Below are positions 34,081-46,249 of a stretch of DNA of 64,000 nt, one piece after another. The position numbers and the translations under genes were made by a program. Each line of letters starts with the position of its first letter. Position 1 is the first letter of the stretch. The notes below the pieces were generated by a model. The model saw only the letters and a program-made list of their open reading frames with translations. It did not search any database and had not been told where the DNA came from. The DNA comes from Tricholoma matsutake (Eukaryota > Basidiomycota > Agaricomycetes > Agaricales > Tricholomataceae), in the NCBI GenBank assembly GCA_026075535.2, contig AP026545.1:682001-746000 (forward strand). The letters are read 5' to 3'.

Positions 34081-36625
34081 GGAATATTTTGCAATGGCTG
34101 GATATGCACTGGGTTTCCTCAAGTTTGAGGCCAAGAGCAACCCAGGTGGTTTCTCCCTTTCCATCACTGGTTTCATCTTCATCCTCTAGAAGGTTCATTT
34201 GAAGGTCGCTTCATGTGACCACTACCTGACCAGGGTTTATATCATAGATGTCCATTGCTTCTGGATCGGTTAGACGTGTTGCCTGAGAGTGTTTTTCCAA
34301 TTCTTTCCAGGTTGCAATCTCCTCAGGGTCTGAGTTTGCCGTGTACTGCAATAGGTCCACCTGACTTTCCTCCTCACCTGCCACAGCGGCTCTGAATCGG
34401 CGGGTGGTGGTAACCACTACATCTGGTTCCAAGTCAATCTGGCACAAGGTACAAACATGTATTCACCTATGTCCTGCATTTTTTTGAAGTTGGAATCCCC
34501 CATATGATCATCCAAGGTTTCAATCCGTCCAGAAATGGTAGCATTTTGGGTACTAGGTGAGATTTCATTCAACACTGACCACAATGATTCAAGGATTTCT
34601 CCATCCACTTGTCCGGCGCTGGGAATGAAACTCGGTGAAAAGCATGAGAAACATTGCCAGACGTGGCCACCGACATGGAAAAGACCAATACCATGCAGAA
34701 TGGCGATGCCGAGTGGTAGCTGGATATACTGACTCTCCTCCATCTGAAGTCTGAGCCTCTTCCAATACTGGCACATTATATCATAAATCAAAATGATTTT
34801 CTTGAGTCTAGTGATATTAGTGTTTTTCAAGGCTTCAGATAAAGAATAGTCCATGTTTGCTTGTCTAGAAAACATTACACAATGTCTCTCAAAATGTGAA
34901 GATATCTCACCATTCCCCTTTTTGGAAGTCAACCACTGCACTGGGGCAGAAGCAACCATGATAGCCACAAGCAGTTGCACTGACACTGGTTACATCAAGA
35001 CCCTTGTATTTGATGAAGCGGTCATTTACAGCATGATGCTCATTGCAGGTTGGTTTCTAATTTGGAGTTAGTAAATATGCTGAAAGTCTTTCAAATATCT
35101 TACCTCTGTGACTTCCTTAGCAATGGCGAGGTGTGCTTTGTAGCAATTCGGCTCAGTCATGAAAAAATCACCATGACTGAGCTTAATATCACAGTGAGCA
35201 TTTTCGCACTTCTGATGAACAGCGGTGAAGTTTCCATCCATGACAAAAGTCTGAGTGTATGCCATTCTGAGGTAAGATTACATTAAATACATTCCAATTC
35301 ATGCGATTTGACTTACTGGTCAGGATCCTCGGTCCAATTTTCCGGCATTGACACCAGGCTGAGGACATGCAGCACAGAATGTTGGGATGTCAGTCACACC
35401 ATGCATTGCAGCCACCGATGAGCTGCTGGCACTGGACTGTGGTTCTCCCCAGTGGCCTCTCCACTTCAAATGTTTCAACATTTGCCATAGCCGGCTTGCC
35501 CTGAGAAGCTCCCTGTATCGATCCTCAAGTACCAATGTCAGAGATATTGACAACTGTAGTATATCAGTCATACCTCCATGGCACTAGGAAATAAGGGTGA
35601 AGTCATGCGCCGGAGCTTCTGGTAGTATTGATAGGCTGAAGATTTACATTCCAGATTGGACAATCGCGCATCATCGAGGACTTTAAATGTGAACGTGGTC
35701 TTGATATTTTGGTAGCTGACCGGGAAAAGCCCCGATTGCAACAAGTGATTTTCCTGCTCTTGACGGGAATTAGGGCAATTACACCACTTGACCCACATAT
35801 GATGTACACCGGAAACATCAATTACTGTCAATTTGTGACAATCCATCGGCATTGGGAAAGTTGTGGGACCAAGGTCATAAACACTGGTAAACCTTTTCAT
35901 CTCCTTGACGATGTTGTTGGTTCCATCACCTTCTGTTGCATCATCCAAATCATCTTCATAATTGTTGGCCTCTTGTCCAACCACATCTGGCGCCGATGGG
36001 TGAAAGTAACTTGGGCAGGATGCACCATTGTGACCGAGATGTAAAACTAACCCGACTTGGAACAACCAAGCTGGTTCAAAATAGGAACCTGTCCAGTGGT
36101 CGATGCGGTGAAATGGGTTAGAAGCATGGTTATCACGGCAGCAGTCAGTACAGAACATGGGATTGAAAAGACAGTCTCGGCATCGCCAGGTAGCAGCATC
36201 ATCCCCACACAAATTGCATTTCATGCAATCGGGTACTTCATTGGATAGTAGTGCTTCCAAATACATGGCCTTTTTAGGCAACCATTCTTCAATGTAACCT
36301 TGAGGTGTCTGAGGGTAATATTAGCATAGTAAATGTGGTAGCCATAATAAGTCACCTTTGAAGAGGGGGGATCAAGATCTGCAATGAAATTTAGAGCATG
36401 ATGCTCAATTGGTTCATCGGACATCAGAGATGTTATATTGGTGTTGGATGTGGTCGCCAATCCTGACACTGGTGCACTTATCTTGGCCTTCTTATGCCTT
36501 GGAGTTGACTGAGGACTTTGCCGAACTGGTACAAGGCGATCCCTGGGTCCCCGCGATGTCTGGGAGCAAACGACAGTCATCTGGGTGATTCTTCCAATGA
36601 TGGTGCGAGTGTGTCCTCTAGGCAT
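34080..36625 (-). pseudogene. KDZ (Kyakuja-Dileera-Zisupton) transposase with CxC2 cysteine cluster
   Basis: Exon 1 is 36625-36356 (donor GTGACT). It joins exon 2 at 36308 (acceptor CCTCAG) and gives the junction DPPSSK/TPQGYIEEWLPKK. Exon 2 carries the CxC2 zinc cluster (CMKCNLCGD, CRDCLFNPMFCTDCCR, HLGHNGASCP). Later blocks have the KDZ core: YRELLRASRLW with FCAACPQPGVN (35571-35320), FVMDGNFTAVHQK (35265-35068), and ILIYDIMCQYWKRL, GLFHVGGH and AGQVDGEILESLW (34986-34417). The tail (DPEAMDIYDI, LKLEETQ) ends near 34080. The D, D and E catalytic positions are present. I found no certain nonsense codon in the core, so it could be near intact; full splicing was not verified, and no terminal inverted repeats were located. 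Confidence 0.75.
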
Positions 36626-36899
36626 GATGGTTTGTAGAGCGATGTAAAATTATGAACAAGCATCTCCAGGATTATATAGGCACTGTAGGCAGTGAGGAAA
36701 CATGGCAACATGGCGATGTAAATGACAATGGTACCATGTAGAGGTTACTATGGGACTGTTCTACACAGCATACTAACATGTTACCTAGGTCATACTCACA
36801 AAGCTACTGTCGATGTTTCCAATGTAAAATTACACCAGCGGTGTTTGTGATACCCATTGGTCAATAGTTTCTTACTTTTACAGCATGTCATTGCTTTTC

Positions 36900-37740
36900 G
36901 TTATCAGTGACCACTGGCGGCAATTAGTGTACAAGTCTAAGAGCTATGGGAATGATCGGTGTGACGTTGTCTTCTCCAGTGCCTGTCACTCCAATGTACT
37001 GTTTTAGCATATATTCTGCACTGGTCATTCACTTTGCTCTTGACTTGGATGCTTATCGCCACCAGTGACTTTATCACTACCGGTGCTGGTCACTGCAATG
37101 TACTGATTTTGCATATATCCTTATCCTCCCACATTCCTACAGCATACAGCATGTCACCATTCCTGCATTTGTTATCCATATTGTAGTGCACAGCAGCCGC
37201 AATTAGTATACAAGTCTTTTAAGAGCTATGTGGATGACCAGTGCTGCCTTTACCTTTTCTGGCACCAAGAGATACAGTTTGGAAATAGCTGACTGCCACA
37301 CAAGCGACAGTTGCTTTCCGGCCAGTGTCAGGATTAATCTACGTCTACTCTCATTGCACATTACTACTGTCTTCGACTAATGATTGTTCTCTTCTGTTAT
37401 GTGCCTGTGTATCTCCCTACTGGCGCTGGTCACTACAATGTACTGTTTTAGGATATATTCTTTATGATTTGTAATAACAGCAGTAATTCAAGTCCTGTAC
37501 GCTATAGTCATGTGGGCCCATACTGTTTTCCTTTTACTGTCATGGGCCCACCCAATCATTCCATCGAGCATATCATTCGTATGGGCCCATTTCCCTGTAT
37601 TATGTTAGGATGGGCCCATACGCTTTTCATAGCTCATGGGGTTCTACAATAACTGGCACCGGTCATTCACTTAGCTCTTGACCTTGGATGCTTATCGCCA
37701 CAAGTGACTTTATCACTACCGGCGCCAGTCACTACAATGT
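36900..37740. repeat. Degenerate repeats with CACTxCAATGTACTGTTTT unit
   Basis: A unit containing CAATGTACTG and GGATGCTTATCGCCAC recurs near 36995, 37040-37105, 37430 and 37642-37740. Spacing is 200-400 bp. No gene is supported in 36640-37740. Confidence 0.65.
37503..37625. repeat. Cluster of GGGCCCA motifs
   Basis: Four GGGCCCA copies lie within about 120 bp (GTGGGCCCATAC, CATGGGCCCACC, TATGGGCCCATTT, GATGGGCCCATAC). The block resembles 19073-19115 in composite element copy 1, so it may be a worn relative of that core. Confidence 0.6.
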
Positions 37741-37749
37741 TTATCTTTT

Positions 37750-38938
37750 CCTACATAGACGACTTGTTAAGTGTCAAGGTGCTCCCTAACCTGATTCTGC
37801 ACATCCTCACAGTAAGCCAACAATTTCCTGTCCTTCTGAAGTTGGGCATCATTTTCTCGGACCGTCTCAGTCATCCTTTTCCATGTTGAATGCAGGTCAT
37901 CAAAGATCTTCATCATTAATTGTATTTCGGCCAGGTCACCGGCGGCATATGGGACCGGCTGTAGGTCTTGCCAGGTGAACTGGATCTGATGAAACTTAAG
38001 ATAAATTAAAGGACAACAACATGTTACTCACCTGTGGCCGATGAACCACCAGGAAGTCATGTGGAGCGAATGGGTATGAGTCATAGTTCTCCAGATCATT
38101 CTGTTTACTCCACCAAGAATTGATATAGCTATCGACAATACGGGTGGGGTCATCAGCATCAACCTTCAAGTACCTTTGTATTGCTGGAATGTATTCTAGT
38201 TCCAGAAAATCTTTGCCCTCAGGATCATTGCGTTCCAAGTACCCCAAAGTCCCATCCTGTACCATCTTTATGGTTTCCATGACGAGCAGGGGAGTGTATG
38301 GAGCACTGCCACCCATAGAGGCATAAATTCTGGTGGCCATCAAGAATTCCTTCTAAGTTGGTATTGGTGATCAGATAATTGGCAATCACAATATGTTCAC
38401 TTACAGTCTCGAAAAATAGGCTAGACACCCACCCCAACCATGACTCTTCGTAGTCTTCATCGTTATCTACCACAAGGATCCATGCAGTGATTGCAGCACG
38501 GAGACGTGATGTTCCATACAACAGCACTTCCTGCCCATGTGCTAGATCATTCCATGCTGGTAGTAGTCCCATAGTACTCTCTCAAATGCTGAGATCATGA
38601 GCTACCTGTTGAGCAGCGATGGCCTGCTCATGGAACTCAGTAGGTTTGACTGTAGGGTGAGGGTTCTCTAGGAAATTGGCGTTCCTCTGATGCTCGACTT
38701 CTATTTGATTCAATGCGGTAGTGAGTTCACCAGCAGTAACAGGGTCAGCTTTATATGGCCAGCGAGGCACGGATTCGAGGTTTGTATAGCGGGATATCAT
38801 AACTTCAATGCAGTTGTAGATACAGAATGTTTGGATGATTAAGTAATCAATGGACAAAATTATCATCGGCGCCGGGAACAAGCACCAATGATAAGTCTGT
38901 ATGGGCCGATGTCTATAGGAAAACCAGTGGTGGGCCAA
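37750..38938 (-). pseudogene. Unrecognised spliced gene
   Basis: Minus-strand coding blocks: 38938-38585 (LESVPRWPYKADPVTAGELT, then HEQAIAAQQVAHDLSI), a TGA at 38582-38584, and the same frame on to ESWLGWVSSLFFET near 38405. A block at 38343-38020 (YASMGGSAPYTPLLVMETIK, YLKVDADDPTRIVDSYINSW) ends near a GTGAGT donor. A further block near 37975-37770 follows. It lies just upstream of the KDZ gene on the same strand and may be an accompanying element gene, but I do not recognise it. Confidence 0.4.
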
Positions 38939-39391
38939 TACAATCGTTCCCTGTCAAATGGAATCATCGCATGGGCCCATGTATATGTGGTAAGCAGTTC
39001 AAACTCTTAACTACACCCTCTGTCAAGTCAGTAAAATTGTGCGCTCATACCTCCAGATTCTGGCCCCAACATTGGGACATTCATTTATATCTAACCATAA
39101 TCTATAGCAGGACATCACATCGGTGTCTAAAACAATCGGCTAGTGTGGCATGTCCCACCGCTGCATGCATCCAACCATATGTGCTGTGACCCGACGCCAT
39201 ATGCATCCAACTGCCGATACCTACTGACCTGCTGCTGCACTTTTTCCTACCAAACCTACAATGATCATCGGCACTGGGAACCAGCACCAACAATATGTCC
39301 GTATAGGCTGATGTCTATAAGAAAACCAGTGGTGGGCCAATACAATTGTGCAGTATCACACGCATTGCATGGGCCCATGTATATGTGGTAA
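38862..39391. repeat. Direct duplication of about 130 bp
   Basis: 38862-38991 and 39259-39391 share blocks including AAAACCAGTGGTGGGCCAA and GCATGGGCCCATGTATATG, about 400 bp apart. In between is low-complexity sequence with no supported gene. Confidence 0.75.
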
Positions 39392-39865
39392 CATGTAGTA
39401 AAATGATGACCGTGCTAGCTGGCACCGTGATTCAGATGTTGCTGCCGCTGAGAATTCTTCAGTGAAGCTGTATACTGGGCCCACATGGATGCATCACACC
39501 CTGGGCCCACACGAGTCTTTCCTGATGTGGGCCCAACCCGCTACTGATGGATCTATCGTCATTTTGCAGAAATCCGCTGAACGGATATACCGTTGTTTTT
39601 TACTGAACAGTGTGAACAAAGATGTTGGCATTGAAAAAGAATGAGCAACCAAAACCCTCTCGTCTCTTTGGAACATTGAAACGACTGTATATTACATTTA
39701 ATTAAGCCTAAGATCACAGCAAATGATTGAGAACTCATCTAGATATGAGACCTTCTCTTGCTACCTCCTTTCCAACAAAGATTTTGGTATTGGACAAGAA
39801 TGAGCAAATGTGACCCTCTAGTCTCTTCGGAACATTAAAACAGCTGTAAATGAGATTAGTAAAAC

Positions 39866-39975
39866 CCATATACCCATGTGTACAGGTATGGTGTTTCACG
39901 GGTATGATAATCCCAAACCCGTACCCATACCTGTGCATACCCATGACCAGATACTCACGGTGTTACCTGTACCTG
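39866..39975. repeat. TACCCATACC-type degenerate array, locus 2
   Basis: Units such as CCCGTACCCATACCTGTG and CATACCCATG occur in both orientations over about 110 bp, as at 28062 and 63888. The interval 39400-39865 shows no gene. Confidence 0.7.
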
Positions 39976-39979
39976 TGAC

Positions 39980-40480
39980 ACTCCTTATTCATCATCAGTT
40001 TGCATGCAACTTGCTGTCTGCTTTCTGAGCCAGTCACAATGTCCAAATTCTTTTGAAACACAGAACAAACAGTGTCAAATATCACATGAGTCTTCAGAGC
40101 TGGCTTGTTATATAGTTTGTAACATACAAAAGCACTCCTCTGATTGCAGTCCCAGATTTCAAGCTGGTCATGTCTTTGTTGCAATGAAAAAGGTATGTTA
40201 CCAAATATGTAACTGTATTAATCTACTTTGCTTTTTTTTCATATGAATGTGACCTGTTTCATCATCAATAAAAGTCTTTCTTATGATCGGCCTGGGAAAA
40301 CATGCTTTGCATTTTCCCCACACATTATCTAGACATCCAGTAAATGAACATGATTTGTTTTGTGAACCATCTTTGTTCCTGTTTGTACTGCAGTGGTGAG
40401 TGTTGCATTTGAGAAGAAGATCATCAACTGTTTGTTTAAATTGTTGACACCAGGTGTTCATTGCCATTGTGTCATTCATG
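39980..40480 (-). pseudogene. Helitron replication-protein fragment
   Basis: The minus strand encodes NTWCQQFKQTVDDLLLKCN, then CLDNVWGKCKACFPRPI and TFIDDETGHIHMKK. After a frame change it continues as PALKTHVIFDTVCSVFQKN. These match the part of Helitron proteins that follows the helicase-like N-terminal domain (Cys-rich region with ARFPR-type motif, then the YITK-x-LKT region). It is adjacent to, and possibly cut by, the Ty3-A fragment at 40524. Whether it once belonged to the same element as 19742-21928 cannot be told. Confidence 0.65.
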
Positions 40481-40523
40481 GATGGTGGTGGAACAGGAAG
40501 TGTTTCAGTAGGGCCCAGTAGTC

Positions 40524-42458
40524 ACCTGATTTAGATAGAGGCATGCCAAGCCCAATGATGAGGTTTCTGTAGTAGTAGGAATAATATGGACCTCTTTTGT
40601 GAAGCAGTTGCATACTACAAATATTGCATTGTACCCTTGAGCCTCAGGTAATCTGGTAATAAAATCCACAGATAAATCTCGCCATGGCGCTTTAGGTATA
40701 GGGTTTAGCATTAATTTCCCTGCAGGTTTCTCTGGAAATTTCTTCCCCCTCATGCATGTATCACATCCATCCACATACCCCAACACATACTCAGAAATTC
40801 TGGGCCACCAATAATTTTGCATTACTAATTCCAATGTCTTCCATCTTCCCAGGTGTCCAGCCATTGGCATATTATGATGTAACCAGATGATCTCCCTTTG
40901 CAAATCCTGATCCTTCAGCACATACACCTTTCCTCAGAATAACACCAACCCTTGCTCCTCAACCCATTCATCTCCTCTACTATTACCCTTCTTCTCTTCC
41001 TTCATAGCTTTCACAGCTTCCACTACCTCATCATCCATCTCTGAACATTGTCTAATTTTAGACAACATTTCCACTTCCAAGCCATCTATTAATAGATGCC
41101 CTTGATGCATAGCATGAATGCAAAAGTATTTGGGTTTGAGTAAGGTAACATTATTATTGTCCTCCTCCACCCCCCTTTTGTGATCAATATGTCTGGATAA
41201 TGCATCTGCTTTCCTCATTAAGCTTCCTGCCTTGTTGACTAAGTGAAAATTGAAATGTGATAGGAATAGCACCCAACATGCTTGCTGGCAATTAAGCTTT
41301 TTAGTGGACATGAAGCATTGCAGATTTTGATGATCCATCCAGATCTCAATCTGATGCATACATCCCTCCAAATAATGTCTCCATGCCTCCAATGCTCGTA
41401 TTATCCCCAACATCTCTTTGTCATGCACATCATAATTCCTCTCCACATCATTCAACCCTTGGGACAAATATGCACAAGGATGCCATTTGTCATCTTCGCA
41501 CAGCATTGATAATACCGCTCCAGTAGCAAAGTCAGATGCATCAGATTCCACTCATAAAGGGTGCATGAAATCTACTGGGGCTAATATTGGTCCCTCCACA
41601 AACTTCCTCTTCAACTCCTCAAACAATGTCTGCTGCTGCTCTCCCCACCTCCACACTACTCCCTTTTGCATAAGGTTATGTAAGGGTGCAGCAATTTTGG
41701 AAAAATTATGCACAAAGTGACAATAATAGTTTGCAAGTCCTAAGAAAGCTTGAACCTCTTTGACATGGGTAGGTGCAGGCCAATCTATGATCGCCTGTAC
41801 CTTGATTGGATCCATTTTGATCCCATCAGGGCTGATCAATAATCCTAGGAACTCAATCTTGCTTGCCCTGAACATACACTTCTCTGGTTTCAAAAATAGA
41901 TCATTCTCCACCAACCTCTGCAACACCTCCTGCACTATTGCCTCATGATTTTCTTCATCCTCCGTAAATATCAGAATGTCATCAATAAATATTACTACCA
42001 TGCCCTTGTCGATTACATCCTTGAAAATGTCATTCATCATATTTTGGAAAGTTGGGGGACTATTGGAAAACATGACAAGCGGCTTGAAGGATCCTCGATG
42101 TGTGGCAAATGCAGCCTTCCACTCATCTCCTTTCCTTATTCATACATTATTGTATCCCCATTGTAAATCCAATTTTGTAAAGACTTTGGCTTTTCCCACC
42201 TTGTCAATGATTTCTGAAATCAATGGCAGGGGGTATGCATTCTTCACTGTCCACTCATTCAGATACCTGTAATCTGTACACATCCTTGTTTTCCTATCTT
42301 TCTTTGGCATGAAGAATATTGGTGACATCTGTGGTGATTTTGAAGGTCATGTACATCCTTTGCGCAATTGCTCATTCAGAAACACATCCACTTCTTCTTG
42401 TTCCATCGGAGATAATGGATATACCTTCAACTTCTTTGGCACAAACCCTGGCTTCATC
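40524..42458 (-). mobile_element. Ty3-A second copy, internal pol fragment
   Basis: This segment aligns end to end with 29833-31778 of the first copy: RT, RNase H and the N-terminal half of integrase. It has neither LTRs nor gag. Net length differs by 11 bp, matching a 9-bp deletion at 42067 (loss of three codons in the FGMTNSP region) plus a 2-bp shorter CA run near 41875. Frames are open over 41552-42073, 40934-41551 and 40505-40927. They are separated by TGA at 41552-41554 (shared with copy 1) and 40934-40936 (CGA in copy 1 at 30243-30245). CG dinucleotides of copy 1 are mostly CA or TG here. The right edge abuts the truncated Ty3-B LTR. Confidence 0.9.
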
Positions 42459-42460
42459 TG

Positions 42461-43392
42461 AATTCTTCACAATGTCCTAGGATTTCGCAAATGTTTACGA
42501 ACACCTATGAATGCATGAAACAATGACACAACACTTCAAAATGTTTTGAAAGACTTCGAACCATTTTGAATGACTTTGGCCACTGTACTCTTATCATACC
42601 AAACCTCAAACACATGTTCCCAACATTACACAGACACTGACATATCACATTTCTGCCACAACAAACATGAGGAGACACAATGGCTAGCACCTTAGCACGC
42701 ATCGAGGCGCTTCATGATTTATTGGGACAACAAGACAAGGAGATTTGATATATTATGTATATTGCACATTTCCTTCTTATCAGTTTCTCATTTACTTCGT
42801 GATTTTGACACCTTTTTCACTGCCTTATGTTTACCACATGTTTTGCCTCATGGCCTTTTACCTTTTTAGTACTATCTCTCTAAAACATATATAGTTTGGT
42901 GTATTTACTGTCGACAATGCAAGAAATCATCTTCCCATATCGCATATCATCCAACTTAAGGGTTCTGCTCTTGAGTTTTAGCTCAGTCCAAGTCCAAAAC
43001 TCTCAAGTATTCTGCAAACTTTGTCATTTTGCTACTTAGTCTCTCGAAACTATTGTCAATTGTACATCTATTCTGTCATCAATCTTCTACAATTGTCTTC
43101 ACCCATCGTCACCATCTCCTGAACTCATCAAAACCATTTCAAGGATTTTCGAATTCTTTTGCACCACAGCTAAACTCTTTCATATAGTTTTGAAACACTT
43201 CACGGTGTTCTGCACTACTTTGTACAGTTTTGCAGAACTTTGCATCACTCCTTAAAGCTTCATAACACACCTAATGGTCTTTGGTTAGCGGGGTGTATTT
43301 AGAGCCAACTTGCAACCTTCCTCTGACTCATGTTATATCTCCTAAGACCAGTTTTGTTGGTTTTGGTTGAGTTTCCGGGTTGAGCATCATCA
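42461..43392 (+). repeat. Ty3-B 5' LTR, first ~55 bp missing
   Basis: It matches 60883-61118 plus 62111-62716 and the solo LTRs, and ends GCATCATCA at 43392. Its start abuts the Ty3-A fragment. Confidence 0.8.
42886..42894 (+). promoter_or_regulatory. TATA-like box in Ty3-B LTR
   Basis: CATATATAG occurs here and at the equivalent place in the other LTR copies (near 62307 and 47231), about 500 bp before the LTR end. It is the likely element promoter. Confidence 0.45.
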
Positions 43393-43523
43393 TTCTGCAG
43401 CCCACCACGAGGGGTTTCTGAATCATTTCATTGCCTAATCCATCTTGAGTCTCCTGGCTTAGGCCAACACAAGCCAGAAACCTCTGAATCGATACTCACC
43501 ACACCTTTGAATCTCTCGAACAA

Positions 43524-44800
43524 TTGGGAGATATCCTGATTCCAGTAACCAAAGCAGAATCAATGCATCGTCGACTATTTCCCTCACCCATTCCATTGTC
43601 TTTGTCATCATCTTCTACCTCTTCATCCTCAGCTTCTACCTTGTCATTCATCTTTCCAAATACTTCGACACCGCTACCCTCTATCACCCAAGTCCTAACC
43701 CCTACTCCAAGAGCTATCGTACTCATGACTACACAAGCTACTATGCCGGCTCATGGTCATTCCACAGCTCTGAAGTTTGATCCTACTCAACCTTGAGAAC
43801 TTTGCAGATACTTTAATGAACTCAAAATGCTGTTTCCAACATGCGGAATTACCAATTCCAAAGATATGAAGAAGCACACCTGTTGATACATCGACATTGA
43901 TACTTCCAAACTTTGGGAATCAATCCCAGAATATGACACAGGGGTTTCATTCAATGAACTTTGTACTGCTATTCATAAATTGTATCCTGGATCCAAAGAC
44001 GACTGCAAGTGGTCAATCGCCGATATGGATAAACTTATCGGTGAACAACTTTGCATTGGTATCTACAATGCAAATGAATTAGGATTACATTACAGGTCCT
44101 TCTACAATATCACTAAATTCCTCACTATGAAAAATTGACTTTCAGCAGCTGAACGAAGCAGAGTGTTCATTCGTGGCTTTCAACCAGGATTATGGATGTG
44201 AATAGGGCGCCGTCTCAAACTCAAATTCCCCAATCATTACCCAGATGACCCTTATCCTCTCGATGACATCCATGCTGCTGCAAAATTTGTTTTAGCAGGC
44301 ACCACATCCTTGCAAACTCCCTCGGCCCCAACTTTGCAAGTCCCATCCTCATCTTCAACTTTGACCTCTATCCCTACTACCTCTACATCTTCTCCACAAA
44401 TCAAAGCAAAGGATTTATCAGCAATTCTTGAGAAATTTGTGACCACTCTCATCACTGCCTCAACAGGAGCTCGACCCAACAATAACAACAACAATTCCCC
44501 TCATGTTAATCAAGGGTTTTGGAGGACCAACTCGAAAATCTAGTCTGTATTTTCTGCAGTCTTTTGGGACACTTCATTAGCAATTGTTTAGTCTGTCAAA
44601 CATATATTAATGACAGAAAGTGCAAGAAGAACACTGAAGGAAAGGTCGTGCTTCTGAACAGACAGTTCACACCATGAAACATTCCTGGGTGTTGTATCAA
44701 AGATCACATTGACGAGTGGATTCATCAAAACCCAGATGTGAATATCGTCCCCACCCTCATGTACAGCACTGCACCTTCCCCCACTCCAGCTCCCGCTCCT
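43524..44800 (+). pseudogene. Ty3-B gag
   Basis: One frame carries the gag core: STALKFDPTQP, TGA, ELCRYFNELKMLFPTCGIT, KKHTC, TGA, YIDIDTSKLWESIPEY. It then reads FNELCTAIHKLYPGSKDD, later KFPNHYPDDPYPLDDIHAAA and a Pro/Thr/Ser-rich linker. A Cys/His remnant (CIFCSLLGHFISNC) in another frame follows near 44550. TGA codons at 43795, 43884, 44138 and 44200 fall in the otherwise continuous frame. This gag type (PRELRRYF...YVDIDTADLW) is common in Agaricomycete Ty3 elements. Confidence 0.75.
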
Positions 44801-44940
44801 AGGGGGATCTACCAGATCACTGACATGAATACCTCAGCCAATATTCATATTGCTCATTTAGAACAAGAATTATATGCCTTACAAAGTGGTCAAAACTTCG
44901 CCCCAGCCCAATTGCAGCTCCTGTAGCTCAGCCATCGATT

Positions 44941-45903
44941 TTGTCAGCAGCTCCATCAGCAGTACCAGTCATGCTTCCCATTCCAACCATTGCTCCACCT
45001 TCTATATTATCTACTGTGACCAATCCACCTACATCCAATATAGCACTAGCAACAGCTTCACAGACCACTTCAAATTCGCAACCCACCCCAAATTCGCAAC
45101 CTCCCATGAGTTCGCAACCCCCAGTCCATCCTTATGCCACAGCATCGGAGAACACTTACCTACTGCCTCACAAACAAAACTTCACCTCTACTAGTAAAGG
45201 TAAAGAATGCGACAATCCTTCGTACCACACAGTAGCCCCCATTCAGAATGACAAAATCACTCAGGACATATTTTTGCGTTCGATGAAAACACCAATCGTC
45301 ACCCTCACTATCGAAGAACTTCTTTTGTTATCACCCAAAGTTTGCGTGAAATGGAAGGAACAGCTAACTCCATGTCGCATTCTGAATCAGGACAGCAACA
45401 ATGTGGGGCACCTCATCAATGAAGAGGTACTTATGATCAATGACCCATACAAAACCTATATCAGCTCTCTTCAAATCAGCAATATTCCTAAACCCTTCGC
45501 CACTGCAAAGGAATCTCACTCAATCAGATCAGTTGTGATGAATGTCAATGGTAAAAACCCTGTTGTAAGTGTAGTTGATCCCAGTTCCTCGATTATCGCT
45601 ATGTCCGAAGAAGTCTGCCATGAACTAGGTCTTGCATATGATCCTTCCATCCACATTCTGATTCAATCAGCTAATGGTGGCATTGAAAAAAGTTTAGGAT
45701 TAGCACGAAATGTCCCTTGCGAAGTTGGCATGATTACAATCTACATGCAGATTCATATAATCCGAAACCCAGCCTATGACATCCTACTTGGTTGACCCTT
45801 CGATGTAGTCACCAAAAGCACCATCAAAAACTGGAGTGATGAATCTCAGACAATCACTATCTATGATCGACCTTCCCTAGGGCGACGAAACATCGAAAGG
45901 TAG
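44941..45903 (+). pseudogene. Ty3-B aspartic protease region
   Basis: An open stretch leads from a Ser/Thr/Pro-rich linker to VVDPSSSIIAMSEEVCHELG, the retropepsin active-site block. Family members have DPGS; here the glycine is serine, which should impair activity. It continues SLGLARNVPCEVG and NPAYDILLG, then a TGA (45793-45795) before PFDVVTK, where LLGRPFDV is usual. The protease would cut the polyprotein. Confidence 0.75.
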
Positions 45904-46249
45904 TTCGTGAGGATTTTTGCTATTAGAGGATGATATTTCAGAGACTAAACAGTGTGCATTCATCATTTCTTTTGACCATTTGAATTCTTCTATATTTATC
46001 AAATACACTGCAAACATTCCCAGCTTTGAATCCTCGCCTTCTTCGAATGCCACTACTACTTCGGATATTATTGCCCATCTCTATTTGACAGCTAGTGAAC
46101 AGTATGTTACATTTTTATTGGCCTCAATGGCTCCTTCTATGCCAGATTCATCTATATATTCCACACCCTATCTATCCTCCGATTCTCTATATCCTGCCTT
46201 TGCAGCCACTAAGAAGAAGTCCATGCCCATCGCATTGAAAGTATGACCA

